Shown in pieces: positions 34,220 through 46,787 of a stretch of 64,000 nt of DNA. This DNA comes from Elgaria multicarinata webbii. Lineage: Eukaryota > Chordata > Lepidosauria > Squamata > Anguidae. Numbering within the stretch: the first letter of the stretch is position 1; each line of letters begins with the position of its first letter. Below the pieces are notes generated by a model that was not told the origin of the DNA, did not search any database, and worked only from the letters and a program-made list of their open reading frames with translations. The DNA is taken from NCBI RefSeq assembly GCF_023053635.1, contig NC_086178.1:30431226-30495225 (forward strand), in the 5' to 3' direction. The position numbers and the translations under genes are program-made.

Positions 34220-36735
34220 TTGCTCATGCCCGGGGATCTTTGTACCTATTCCATTTGTAAAGATTGAAAAATGATTGCTAGTTCTATTCACAAACAGTGG
34301 TTTCTTATTTATATTCAAATTTCTAGACTTGCCTGTGTATAATCTTGATTAAAGAGCAATATTATTGGTGAATTAATCAACCAGGCATTTTGTGTGCTGT
34401 TTATGGTGGGGGAACAGTTAATTTAGTTTAAAAGAAGGTTGTGATGAGTTTTTGATAACTATAATAACTGATTTCATTTCTGGTATAGAACAGCATGCAT
34501 TAGTGTTCATTTGAGGTAAATTGAAGCATTGAGTTTTGATCTATAAAAATCACTCTTAGGGTAATACAAGGTCATTTTTATATGAAAGGCACCTCGATGT
34601 TTCATTGACTGTAATGGGGACAAGATTGTACTCCAGATCCCATAGGAAGCTGGCTTCTTGTGTTGCAAAGTGTTTACAGTATCACTGATGCCTGTAGGAA
34701 ATAAGAACTTTTCCAGTATTCCATCTTCTCTTCCATATCTACCCCCCCACCCCCACAATCCTACACACATTATTTTAACCAAATTCTGTTTCAGCTATAT
34801 TGTATGGGCTTCAAAGCTCATACCTTATACTTGCTTAGAGGAGAATCGTTCATTTTTGGGAGGATTCTCTGTAGGGTTTCCATGATAGGATCATTGCAGC
34901 TTGTGGTGAGATCAGTGGGTCAGACTTCGCCAGTCCTAAGGAGTTATGAATGGCCATTAACAATTCAAATTGAGGAATTCAAATTGCTTCCCTTTGTAAC
35001 ATGTGAATAAGGCATGTTCGGTGGACGCTACTACATACAGTGGAGCGGTACACAACTTGCCTTGCATACCACTTTCAGTTGCAGGCATCTCCAGTTACAG
35101 GACTGACCTTAAGCACTACTACCAGTTGGAGAAGAGAGAAGCAGGTAGGGTGGCCACTTCCACATAGACAAGAGAGGAGATGTATTTGCATAGGTTAATT
35201 TATACTATAGATGCAAATTTAGAAATAATATATAATTTCAATAGAAATAAAGTATATTTAACTCTAGTGTGGAAGAGTGTAACCAGGTGACCTGTGTGCC
35301 TGCTCGGTCTGCTATCCTGATGCTCACTGTTGATAAATAACTCCAAGAGCCCTGCTCTTCCTTCTTTATCTTTATATTGGACTTGGACCAGACAGCCCTT
35401 AAAGCAGAGGATGCCTTCAAGTAGAGAACAGTTCTCCATAACATAGGACCCTAGCACCTGGCTAATTTGACCAGTACTCTTAATTTGGTGTAAGGAAGGC
35501 ATCTACATCTGTTCACCTTGGCTTTTCCTGATTGACTCTACTTCTGTTTTCTTTTTGTTTCCATCCTAATATGCCTCATATTGACCTTTGAGATGGTAAG
35601 ACTTTGGGCAAAGCCTGTGTGTATAGTTCTTGCAACGCGCCTATCAACTTTAGGTGCCTGTCGAATATATGTCTGGATACTGTATACTCAACAGGTGTAT
35701 GACCAGGGCTATGATCTGAGGCCACATGATGTACTAACTGGCCTGGGTCTGTTTGGTTTCTTTTTCTATTCTTCTTTCTTTTTTTTTAGATTATAAATAG
35801 CTAATGTAATGTCTGTGTCCAAGGGCCTTGGAATGTTGGCTGAATTAAAGTGGGAAGGGCAAAGAATGGAGTGAGGGAAGAGCAACAACGTCTGTTGGAA
35901 AAGGGCAGTTGAGTTGGGAGAGAGGAAGAGGGAGAAATGGACAACGTCATGAGAAGAAGAAGGCAACACTTTACTGAAGAGTGCACCTACGCAAGAGAGA
36001 CAAGCGAATAGGGATACACATCTGTTGCTGGTCCAGTAAACCTAACACTGACACCTGAAAGAGAAATGTGGGTTGAAGAAAAGGGTTGAACAGAGTTGAT
36101 TCATAGTGATGTTAATTGCTTTGTTCATGTTAGTATTTCTTAAATCTTCTTAAAGTAAATTCTGTTAAATATATATTTCATTAGTCTCTGGAGTGATTGT
36201 AATCTGCCTCTCCTCATCCTGGTTATTGAAACCTGAGATATTACACTAACATAGGCATGTGTCGAGGAGATGGGCTAGTGAGGTTCTTTGTAGGCTAGTG
36301 ACTTCGATGAGCTTTTATTTTAATGTTGGACAGTGGCTCTTGGATCATCAAACTGAAAAGTGCTGTTATGGTCTCATAAGGAGGAATGGAGGGGGAAGGT
36401 GGCACGTGAAGGTGGAAGGTGCTTGGGTTAAGGAAATATTTTCTGATTTTAAAAAGAAGTCTGAGAAAGCAGTTCCAGCAATAACACGCATAGTACGCCC
36501 TTTAGAGGAGAGGCACATATGTGGAGGATTTAGTCTCTCTTGAGTTCCAGGAATTGTGTTTATATTTTTGGAGATCCCTAGCATTTGGTATACAGAGCTT
36601 GGAGATTAATTCCATGCATATGCTGAAGCAAAAGAGGGCAACTGGCCAGCCCATCTGTTTTACGTGCAGCATTTTATAAGGTAATGGATATGTGAATAAG
36701 AGTTTAATAATTGACAAGGATTATGGTTGTAATGG
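34220..36735. other. PLCH1 intron; no element recognised
   Basis: AT-rich sequence with scattered short frames and no transposon ends identified. The 100-codon minus frame at 35200-35502 has no motif. Confidence 0.5.
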
Positions 36736-36739
36736 GCAG

Positions 36740-36811
36740 CTTTGCGAAAGTTCTTTAACAGAATAAGCTTCAGCTATTGGGAGGTATAGAAATGCAATAA
36801 ATAAATAACAT
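36740..36811 (+). repeat. LINE 3' terminus
   Basis: AAGCTTCAGCTATTGGGAGG then TATAGAAATGCAATAAATAA is the plus-strand form of the end seen at 7629 and 38443. Confidence 0.65.
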
Positions 36812-36814
36812 AGA

Positions 36815-38195
36815 ATTGAGAAAGAGATGGACCAAATTAGTTGATCCACAGGAGTGACCTTTTACAATGTAACAGAGTTTTCAGTGGGTTCAAAACGTGT
36901 GCTTTCTGATAAATGTTTCAATTGAAGGTGAAAAACAGGTGATTTCAAGGTAATTTTGTAGCCACTTTTCACCTGGCTAAATATAACGTAACTGTACCTT
37001 CTTCATTATTTATAATATCACTAATTAAATAGTAAATCTTCTAGGTGTGGGAAGGCATTTCTCTTTTTGCTAGTCAAAGAGCAAGGAGTGTTCAGTCAAT
37101 CCCCCATGTTCTGCCCAGCCGCAGACCAGTCCCCTGGGCTTTTCACTTATGCCACTCACGTAACCTACATTATAGTTTTAATGAGGTGAGATGAGCAATG
37201 TTCTTCACTTGACTGCGCCTGTTTAACTGCAAATACATTGAATCTAGAAATCTGCATAACTCTTCATCACATCATAAATCACAGAGGTGGGATGCCTGTC
37301 AGAGTTCTATGAAATCTGCAGAATTGGTTATCCGTTTTCATTTGTTTTTCTTTCTTCGTTGTTTTAATAATCTTCTAGTCCTCATGGTTCCAGAGAAAAC
37401 TTTCAAAAAGGAGTAGCAATATAATTACCTTGCGCAGGAACTGGAGAAAGCCAGGACAAAGAGGTCACTTCTATAATACATAAACAATTCCCTCTCTATG
37501 ACATCTTAATGCTGTAGTCTATCATATGAATGCTAGATGTCTAGTAATGGCTGCAGAAGCTCAAGTGCGGCTCACCCCCTACTTCCCCCAAGATTCTGTA
37601 TTCTTCAAAAGCCTTTGCTGCCAGACTTTGGGAAGCACTTCTTAATAGCTGGGTGGATAACTTCATTCTCAACCATTTCCTCACACTCATCTGTTGTGTT
37701 TCCCTCTTACTGTTTTCCCTGCTGCTGAATTCACTTTGTAAGCTCTTTGGGAGCAGGGACCTTTCCCTTTCTGCTTGTGATATTCTTTAAAGTTTACACA
37801 GCAATGGCCAAATTAGCTGAAATGGCAAAGTTCCATGATTGAACCTCTCATATCTCTAAGTGTTTTTAGAAAGCAACCATGGGGTGGTGGGAAGGTTTAA
37901 TCCATTACCTACAATGAAAATATATCCACCCTTATCCCAATTGGCTGGTTGTGCCGTTAGGGAAAAAGTAGGCAAATGTGTAATTTTTCCTTAGTGAGAC
38001 AAACAGAAGTTTTGGGGTTGGGGGGTGGGTTGAGTTCCGTGGGAGAAAATGGTGACAGAAGGAAATGTTAACCCCATCTGCCCAGAACCAGATCCCAGTT
38101 CCACCCCACCCCTTGCAGCTGCTTTCTACAGAATGTAAAGAAAGCACAGATGTCATCATGGATCTCTGTTGTCTTGTCTAACTTCATCTTGGGAG
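36815..38195. other. PLCH1 intron; no element recognised
   Basis: Short frames only. Confidence 0.5.
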
Positions 38196-38196
38196 C

Positions 38197-38435
38197 CAGT
38201 ATGGTCAGAATATTAGACTTTGTAAACTGCCCCAAAGTGCTTCGGCTATGGGACATTATAGAAATGTAAATAACAACAACAACCTGTGTTCAAATCTCCA
38301 TTCAGCCCCAAACTTTGTTGGGTGATGGTGATCTTGGGCAAGTCACTGCTTCTCAGCCTTACCACATAGGGTTGTTGTGAGGATAATGTATGGTATCCTG
38401 ATCTCCTTGGAAGAAGTGTAGGATAAACAATTCAT
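38197..38435 (+). repeat. MIR-type SINE split by a LINE 3' end
   Basis: The SINE parts GGAGCCAGTATGGTCAGAAT and then CTTGGGCAAGTCACTGCTTC and AGGGTTGTTGTGAGGATAAT flank an inserted LINE end. The insert, at about 38220-38284, reads TGCTTCGGCTATGGGAC and ends in (AAC)n. Confidence 0.65.
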
Positions 38436-38442
38436 AGTCAAA

Positions 38443-38443
38443 T

Positions 38444-38474
<31 letters not shown>

Positions 38475-38550
38475 TTACATTTTTATACCGCCCAATAGCC
38501 GAAGCTCTCTGGGCGGTTCACAAAAATTAAAATCATCATAAAGGACACAT
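38443..38550 (-). repeat. LINE 3' terminus with (TTTA)n tail
   Basis: (TTTA)n, then ATACCGCCCAATAGCCGAAG and CTCTCTGGGCGGTTCAC. This is the best-preserved copy of this end in the window. Confidence 0.8.
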
Positions 38551-38663
38551 CAGGTAACTGGATGCATTCCATATTAAATTGGAGAATCCAGATATGCCAC
38601 TCACCTTTTGAGCCATGGTTATTTCATAACTTCTAAGACAGGCGTATGCCTGGAAGGTACAAG

Positions 38664-38862
38664 AGCCCTATTCAGACATTATGCCACAGCATCATGAGTG
38701 AAAGGATATGGTACAAGCATCATGAGTAAGACTATATGGCCCTGCCTCCACCATTTGCCTGTGCCTTGACTTCCCAAGGTTGAATAGGGAGATTTGTAGC
38801 AGGCTTCTACCATCTTACCTGTGCTACTCCTATCTGATTTGGCATAACACCTAAATAGGGCT
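38664..38862. mobile_element. MITE with 23-bp terminal inverted repeats
   Basis: AGCCCTATTCAGACATTATG matches, inverted, CATAACACCTAAATAGGGCT. A short AAG is repeated on both sides, which would suggest a 3-bp target duplication. Confidence 0.75.
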
Positions 38863-38984
38863 AAGGTTAGCACTCATTTTGAACTGTAGGTCAATTAGGT
38901 AGCAGGATTACTGTAGCGCAGGCTGCCTTTGAAAATATTCTGGAGACTTCAGCTAGTCCACACTAGGACTGGCTGTATGAATGT

Positions 38985-39565
38985 GCTACACCAACGCTTT
39001 GTAATCTGCGCTGGTTTCCAGTCCATTTCCATGCTCAATTCAAAGTGCTGATATTCACTTTCAAAGCTTTAAACAGTTTGTTTGTTTGTCTGTTTATTTA
39101 TTTATTTACAATATTTATATACCGCTCAATTATCTAACAGAAATTCCAGAGTGGTGAACAGAGGTCCATATATATCTATATCTGCCCAGCTGGACCTTAT
39201 GATCAGCTTCAGAGGCTCTTCTTCAGGGGCCCCTGCCAAATGAGCTGAGATGGGTGGCTATTAGGGAGAGGGCCTTCTCAGTGATGGCACCCCACTTGTA
39301 GAGCACCCTCCCCAGATAGCCTTTTCAGAGTCAGGTAAAGCTTTTTATTTCTCTAGGTGTTTCAGTTTTAGTGCTTTTCAGACCTTGGGCTGGTTTTACT
39401 GTGAAACTGGTTTTACTGTGATACTGTTTTAACTGGTTTTAACTTTACTGTTTTGTATTTGGTTGATTTTGTTTTTGTTTTTTAATTGTACACTATACAC
39501 TTCCAAGAGAAAGTGTTCTAAATGGATGATATAAAAATGCTGTTAATAAAAAAAAATCATTAAAA
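38985..39565 (+). mobile_element. L2-like LINE 3' portion, split by a LINE tail
   Basis: CACCAACGCTTTGTAATCTG reads as a decayed 'LxxLHWLPVxxR' tract. GGCTATTAGGGAGAGGGCCT and GCACCCCACTTGTAGAGC recall the L2-clade C-terminus, and the end is ATGATATAAAAATGCTGTTA. The insert 39083-39176, (TTTA)n and ATATACCGCTCAATT, is in reverse orientation. Confidence 0.6.
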
Positions 39566-39569
39566 TAAA

Positions 39570-42087
39570 TAAATACTCTCAATCTTAGTTGACCCTGCAA
39601 TGGGTCCCAATTAAGGATGCTGGAGAAATTTGAAATGGTCTAAAATGAGTTCAGGTTTCCAAGAATCCAGCCTGTGAAATCTGCTGTGGACCGGCCTCCG
39701 CCAGTCTTCCAGATTTCTTTCTTCTTATTTTAACTTTCCTGAAATTAACGCCAATTCATTTGCATGGAAAAGTTTCTGCTGGGACATATGCCATGCTGAA
39801 AAATATACGCGGGAAAAAGTCGAATGAAATGGGGGACAATATGCTGTTATATGCTAACATAAATTATGTAAATTGATGTGAACTTCCTTACAGAATTATT
39901 TGTATTTTTTTCCATATAATGGGGAAAATATATGATTCTGTCTGTGAACGGACGGCAAAACAAACAACACAATCCATTGAAGATGTGCAGGACGGCTTTC
40001 ACAAAATCCGGACATCCTTAGTCCCAGTGTACAATTTTAAAACCTACTCAATTGCAGAATTTCCTCCCACCACATACCTTCCAACGTCCATGCTTGAGCG
40101 CTGTTCAGATGCCTTTCCTGTTTAGCATTGGCCTCCAATTAAGGGCTATGTTAGGTAAAGGGAAAGATATTTCTTGCTGAATTTGATATAGATTTCATTC
40201 TGTTGTGTCTTGTTTTTGATTTGCTTTTGCTGCTTGTCCCAGGCAGCAAAACCCATTAGATTAAGGAGGATTATAAACTGAAACTGAACAAATTAGTGTC
40301 TTTTGCACACTAATATTACAAACTAATAAGTGCCATACCAGTGGGAGTCTTGTTAATGAAACCAGTTCTGTTTATGTTGTTACTTTCATTCAAAGCACTG
40401 ATGACAAGTTTCCCCTGTGAGGTAACTTCCTCCCTTATGGGTGGTTTCTTGTTTATAGCAGCCTTATGCAGTTGTTCACTCTACATGTGGGCAGCAGGGC
40501 GGGGGGGGGGTAGAATTGAGACTGCAAGAGCAAGCTCTACCTTCTCCATAAGGCTGACCTCCCCACGGCCAACAGAATGTGTGCACAGAATGCTATGTGT
40601 GTAGATGAGAACAGCATGAGTAGGACATCAGAAAAATGGGTGTACCAGTTATGTAATTCTTTCCTGCGTGCATAGGCCACTAGGTTGAGTACATCTGGAA
40701 GTCAGGCACATGGAGGGGGCAGGGGCAACAGCACAATTGCAATTTCTTCCTACCTACCCACCCCATTCATAGAACAGAACATCTGTACAGATCTCATGTA
40801 GCAAGGATTCACCAAACCGCTGATTGCTTTGTCAATGTTAACAAACTGTTTTTTGAGGCTGCCCTAACATAGTTGGTTTTCAATGTCAGAGTATAAACAA
40901 AGTAAAGGTCAGTGCTTGAAAGGGTCTGATAATTGCCTGATTGAGCAGTCAGCTGCATTGAATATGATCCAGAATGCACAATAGCCATAAGATCGTTTTA
41001 AGCACAGTTATTTTCACTGAAGATAATGAGAAAGCATCTATCCTCTGAGTGGCATACATGAACTCAGCCTGTGTCAGGAAAGATGCTCCGGAACACTGCA
41101 AAAGAATGCTTGTAGCTCTAAAATTAATGCTTTTTTTTTTGGTATTGAATGCAGTCTTGCAATTTCCTAATTGTATGAGGCCCTTTAATTTACTGACGGG
41201 CCATGCACAGTTGATGTTTCTGACCTCTTAATTGTGGTGTACCATGTGCATTGATGGAACCAAATAAATACTTAGGACACCTCAACAGGGTTGAGGATTA
41301 TTGTGGATATTACTAACACTCTGCCACCTCTTGAGGAATTGTCTTCTGTAGTCCTGCATCCTCACACATACCAAGGTAACTTCATTGTTGCTGTAAAAGC
41401 TGCCAGTTGTAGTCACCTAGGAACTGACATCATTGAAGCCACACTTATTATGTAACAATGATTAATTTTCCTTTTAAATAACAGTAACAACTTTTAGCAT
41501 TCTCACAAAACCAAGTAAGTAAATAGACAAGGAGGTCTCCTTTCTTTCCCCCCTCAAACCCCAGTTTCCAAATGTCTTAACTGCCAGCTGCCTCCAGAAC
41601 CCCACTGTCCAATCCCAGCTCAGGAAAGAAGTCCAATCACAGTGAAGTTCCATCATCGCCACAGCCAATCAACACAATATATTTGCCTCTTCCATATAAC
41701 CAACATAGCACTTTCTGTGTGTTATTCATGCGTTTCTGTCTCCCTATGTGTTTGTGTGTGTTTTCATTGAACCCAAATTTATTAAAACAAACTTTAATAA
41801 CAAACCAGCAGTTCTCCATGTCGCCACAATAATAAGTTCTACTTTGCCAATGTAAGTGCCTTCCGCCTGGACTTCTTTGTACATCAAAATGTCATTTTTC
41901 CCCTTTGCCACTTGGGTCATTAGGAGCTGTGAATATTATTGTGAAAAGAGCTGCTAGGCAAATATCCACTGTCATTCCACAAGGGTGAAAAGCAGCCCCT
42001 GTATATTAATGTTGAAATCTAATACGTATGTCTAGTGAATAACTATTAGTCATGCCGTATTTCAATGGAAGTAGGAAATGTTTTAAA
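39570..42087. other. PLCH1 intron; no element recognised
   Basis: Contains a poly-G run at 40500-40510. Frames are short. Nothing with transposon ends was assigned. Confidence 0.45.
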
Positions 42088-42890
42088 TAGGGATGTGCTC
42101 CGCTTCTCCTTGGACCGGATAAGCAGGAGTGGATCGGGGGGCTTCGCCTCCGCTTAAGGCGGAGGCGAAGAGGATCAGGGAAGCCGTGGAGCGTTGCGGA
42201 GCGGATCGAGGTGAAGGCGGATTCTTCACCTCGATCCGGAACTCCGCAAAAAAGGTAAGGGGGTTTACTTGGCCCTGCCACTGTCGCTGCCACCCATGCG
42301 GTGATGACGGCAGAGCCAGGTAAGAGGGAGGGGGGTCTTACCTGCATCCGTCCGCGGTCCCACGGCTGCTTCAACGGAGCCCGAGGACTCAAACAGGAAG
42401 ACTAGGCCGCAACTGCGGCCTGATCTTCCTGTTTGAGTCCTCGGGCTCCGTTGAAGCAGCCACAGGTCTGCGGACGGACGCAGGTAAGGGGGAGGAGGGA
42501 GGGGGGGTTACCTGTCCCTGCAGCTGCCACCACCTGTGTGGCGACGGTGGCAGAGCCAGGTAAGGGGGAGGGGGGTCTTACCTGCACCCGTCGCGGCCTG
42601 TCACCACCTTCACTAGAGCCCGTGGTTTAACCAGGAAGTGGCCTACAGTTCCTGGTTGAGCCACGGGCTCTAGTGAAGCTGGGAAGGGCTGGGACGGACA
42701 CAAGTAAGGGGGAGGAGGGAGGGGGCCTTACCTGGTGCCACTCCCCGCCACTGCGGAGCTCCGATTCGGAGCCGGAGCTCTGCAGCGGAGCGGAGCGGCC
42801 CCAAGGTGGATCGAGGCAGGGTGGAGTGGGCCTGATCCGCAATTTGCGGATCGGGCACGAAGAGGATCGGGGGGTCCGTGCGCATCCCTA
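42088..42890. mobile_element. GC-rich 803-bp hAT-like palindromic element
   Basis: Ends TAGGGATGTGCTCCG and CGTGCGCATCCCTA are inverted. GTTTTAAA (42080-42087) and GTTTTAAG (42891-42898) match at seven of eight positions, a hAT-type 8-bp duplication. Inside are two long hairpins. The first has ~63-bp arms at 42349-42411 and 42415-42477. The second has ~34-bp arms at 42605-42638 and 42649-42683. Repeated blocks with CAGGTAAG and CTTACCTG are also present. No transposase frame was recognised, so it is non-autonomous. Its GC content is far above the flanks. Confidence 0.85.
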
Positions 42891-42899
42891 GTTTTAAGC

Positions 42900-43600
42900 A
42901 TTACAGGTACATGTAAAAGTTCATGTGGAAATAAGATGAAATACAAGTAACTATAGACTATCTAGGAATTGTCTTTCTCTACTAAAATGTGCTTTAGGCA
43001 GTGTTCAAAAATATACATACCTCTGTGTTTCAGAAATGAATTTTTTGGTAATTGCTTTCCAAGCTGGTCACAGGCTAATCAGTAGTTTAAGTGCATACTT
43101 TTGTCTACTCTTTTCATGCTGTTCTCTCCCATTTGGTTTTCTGACAGGTGGTGGGTTGTTGTTTTTTGTCTTATCCATGTTTTTTCAATAATACACAGTG
43201 GCAGTTAGGAGAAAGAAGGGCACTTCAGTTAGAAGGAGCTGGATGCTGTGCAGCCATAGAGAAGCTGAAGAGTGGGCACCTCTCCTCTTACCGGGCTGTT
43301 CTGTTTCTTCTCTCTTGCTGATTCACTTCTTGAATTTCCACCTGTCATGCAGCTGTTTGGGCCACAGCAGTTTTCCAGACTCGATGGTGGCAACAACAGC
43401 TGTTGTCATTTTCACTTTAAGGTGTTGGCTGGACACGTGGAGGGAGAGAGTGGGATCATTCAACATCTGTGTGTTCACTGTTCCTGCCCAGACTTCTTTT
43501 TTATCTTGATATCTCCATTTTCAAGCCAGCTTTCATATCACAGTGCGTTTTTCATCTTTCCTCCTCTGCTTGAAAAAGGGTATGGAGGTTGATCCAGTGG
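42900..43600. other. PLCH1 intron; no element recognised
   Basis: The overlapping plus frames at 43198-43592 show no known domain. Confidence 0.45.
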
Positions 43601-43603
43601 AAC

Positions 43604-43985
43604 ATTTGGGATGACCCATAGCACAGTGACAGAGCACATGTAATGCATGCTGAAAGTACTTGGCCTCATCTACACCAAGCAGGATATTGCACTATAAAAG
43701 TGGTATGAAAGCGGTATATAAAAGGCAGGAGCCACACTACTGCTATATAGCAGTATTGAAGTACACTGACAACTGTTGGGCCCCATTGACATATACCACT
43801 TTCATAGTGCTATATCCTGCTTGGTGTGGCTCCTGCCTTTTATATACCACTTTCATACCGCTTTCATAGTGCTATATCCTGCTTAGTGTAGATGAGGCCT
43901 TAGTCTCATCCTTGGCAATTCCAGTTAAAAAGGATTTTGGGTAACAGGCACTGAGGGCTCCAGGTTTTTGAAGGCCCTTGGGTAA
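43604..43985 (+). repeat. tRNA-Ala-derived SINE split by a MITE
   Basis: The head CATAGCACAGTGACAGAGCA and CATGTAATGCATGC corresponds to the tRNA-Ala part seen at 47080. The body resumes after 43900 with TCATCCTTGGCAATTCCAGT and TTAAAAAGGATTTTGGG. The insert is the palindromic MITE at 43662-43899. Confidence 0.7.
43662..43899. mobile_element. 238-bp MITE with ~75-bp arms, expanded copy
   Basis: The arms GGCCTCATCTACACCAAGCA...GGCAGGAGCCACAC and their inverse occupy 43662-43737 and 43824-43899. A further inner half-copy lies at 43770-43823. Relative to the 183-bp relative at 48502-48684, the right side carries about 55 bp extra, which lengthens the palindrome. Confidence 0.85.
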
Positions 43986-44341
43986 GATACCCGCAATCAG
44001 CGCGTCTACCTTCTCACCACCATTGTCACTAGCTGCCATTCCTCTTCTGCTTTCTCATCATTGCTACCACTTGCTTATTTGATAGGCAGAGAACCAGTGA
44101 GCAAGCATCGACTGTCCCTCCTCACCACCACCATTGTATGGGCCAGAGTGGGTCAGGTGAACCAATTGGTTGCAGTGTTTATGAGGAGGAGCAACTCTAG
44201 GCTCAAGGAGGTTCTTGTCAATGGGTTGTTGTTGGGGTGTTGACTCTAGGAAGGTGCCCAAACTTGCCTGCCTTTGACACCAGCCTTGGTAGCAGGGCTG
44301 GGAAATACCTTTGCTTGAGACAGAACCACTGTCAGCAGGAG

Positions 44342-44630
44342 CTTTGGCCCATTCTACACAGAGGCTGATGCAGTTCAAAAACACATTTTCTTGAATTCAC
44401 ATTTACTCCTCCCGTGGCACACATAGCTAATTCATGCGGTGAAACTTGACTCCAAAAACACAGGGAAGGCACACTAAAAGAAAAATCTGTCAGAAAAGGG
44501 CTTTGTGAAAATGCGGTTTTTATGGCAAGAAACCCCAGAATTGATACAGATTGGGGGTAGTGTCATGTGTCACACCCATGTGTGGGGCACAGTAGCACCA
44601 CAGTAAATTCCCTGTGTAGACTGGGCCTTG
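44342..44630. mobile_element. MITE with GGCCCANTCTACACAG ends
   Basis: TTTGGCCCATTCTACACAG matches, inverted, CTGTGTAGACTGGGCCTTG. There is no coding content. Confidence 0.7.
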
Positions 44631-45062
44631 GTACAAGGTATGTTTTTATGTGTTCTGATGTACGGTGTAGAACTGAAAATGCATACCAAAGTTCATTTCA
44701 GTATTTTAATATTCAGTAGAGGTATTGAGTAATAAACGAACAGACAAATGGGTTAAATTCAAAAGGTTTTCCCCCCCACATGTTGTCAATAAAGGCATTT
44801 TTTCTGTTGTGTTTAGCTGTGTGCATCTTAATGTTTTAATTGCTTAATAGAAACCTCCTCAAGCCTGATTCACACATACTGTTAGCAGCATGGGAGCTTA
44901 TTTTTCTACGGCTTCTTCCCACAACATAGAGTAATCTAGGAAATGGAAGAACCACATGGCAGGGGAAAAATCATTGGGAAAAACCAAGAAGCATAAAAAA
45001 TTCCTTCAGAAGGATAGCACTTATGTATTTCTACCCCTCATGTCTGGAACCTTTGTTCCTTA

Positions 45063-45215
45063 TTGGCTCTGTTCAGACGACAGTTTGGGAAGTGTGGTTA
45101 TGCTAACCACGGTTAATGTGGTAATCACTAACCTTGTCTACTGCTACTGCCACACAACCACAAAATCACACCCCGCTGCATAATTTGTTTAACCACACCC
45201 TAACCACGTACTTCT
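45063..45215. mobile_element. MITE fragment, GGTTA-rich family
   Basis: GGCTCTGTTCAGACGACAGT is the family's left end. AACCACGGTTAATGTGG and GTTTAACCACACCCTAACC follow. The right end was not recognised. Confidence 0.5.
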
Positions 45216-45583
45216 CCGCTGGTCCTGGTAGTCTTCCCACTGGTCTATTCCACATCCCAGATTCCCTTGGGATGTGGCATGGCCCTGGGCAGCCATTTCC
45301 TGGTGGCCATGTTGAGGCCTCGGTGCCTGCATTCACCCAGTACAAGTCCTGCTGTGGCTCCTGGCAGCCATTATGAGAGCTGATGATACATCTCATGATA
45401 CGTCCATCCTGGTGCCCTAGTACAGGTGTGCTATGTGTGAGGAGTTTGAGTGGGAATGCAAAATGGTAGCAGGCATGTTCAGAGCTGCTATGCAGATCTT
45501 GACAGCAGATATCCTGCTGGCCAGACAGAGCAGCCTGGCCAATTCTTACCACGGAACTCTATGGTAGCATCGATTTAACAATG

Positions 45584-45768
45584 GAGGCCTTACAGACAAC
45601 ACACTAACAGGCCACTAATCCTGTTGCAGCATGTGGTTAGTGAAGATAGTTAAACCATGATTATGTAGCAACCATGGTTGGGGTAATGCCCTACACAAGA
45701 CATGCTAAGCTTTCCTGGTTAGCTCAAAATGCTTAACCACAGTGGCTTGGCATGTTGCCTGAACAGGG
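45584..45768. mobile_element. MITE, GGTTA-rich family
   Basis: GGAGGCCTTACAGACAACAC pairs roughly with GTTGCCTGAACAGGGT. The interior alternates TGGTTAG and TTAACCA. The closest relative here is 1435-1618. Confidence 0.65.
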
Positions 45769-45769
45769 T

Positions 45770-46787
45770 CAGTGTTACCAAAAGAGTAAGGGAAGGAGTA
45801 CCCACACACACTGCCACCTGGAAGTGTAATTTGATTCACACACAGCTTTTAGGTAACTGGTGTGTTTTTTTGGTTTTTTTGAAAGTATGATTTAAGTGCT
45901 GTTTCTTTGGTGTACTGAAATAAATGAATAAGTAGTTTACTAAGAATCAAACATTGATATGAGCACACAAGAACATATATTAATGTGGCATGTTTGGCAA
46001 TGTGGCCATGTCCATCTGTAAGGGGGGGGAGTGTTGGGCATAATATATGCAAAAAGCTGCAGCTCTTCCCAATAACTTGCAGCACTCTGGCTGGATTTCC
46101 TGCTTACACAGTGGCTCTCTCAGAACCTGCATAAGCCTGGAGTAGAACAGATCCTGGCTGAATTCAGAGCCTTAGGAGACCGTTTAGTTCTTGATTTAGT
46201 TTCCAGCACTGAACCTCTTAATTGGGCAAGTAGATAATATTTCTTCTTTTTGTATTTGCCCTTTTGAAATTCCTGCATGGGGAGTCTTTGCCTGACAAAT
46301 GGAGAGTTACATTTTGTAGTCCAAAATCCTTTGTGCTGTTGACTTAGCCTACGTGAATGATAGAGGTCGATGCAGGAAAATCTAGTCTCTTTTTCTTGTT
46401 GTTGGATCTAAATCGTTGGGGGAGGGCGAGCGGACACACATTGAGAAAATTGTCTTTATAAATTTGGGTTTTGTTATAGTGTACAGTGGGCACAATCAAA
46501 CAGACCAAAAGATACCTTTTAGCTTTTCCGGTGGCATAAAGTGGTGTCTTACAAGGTCACCAGCCCTTGTGGCTGTATGACAGCATTTGCTCTGAAGAGC
46601 TACAAAGTGATTATTGTACTTTTAATTAGTAAGACTCAGGAGAGGATCATTGACTTCCAGTATTGATTGCTTAATAACGAATTCCTCTCCTTTTCTTCAT
46701 ACCTGGGGAATATTTCACATTGGGGAGGATGCAGATGATGATTTGACCACATCTTTTTTATTTTCCGGAGGATATGTTGGTTCCTTT
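45770..46787. other. PLCH1 intron; no element recognised
   Basis: Short frames and a G run at 46022-46029. Nothing assigned. Confidence 0.5.

Noticed and set aside
42100-42890. CpG island promoter of PLCH1
   Set aside because: The GC richness belongs to a transposon with inverted ends and a target duplication, and it lies 9 kb inside the intron.
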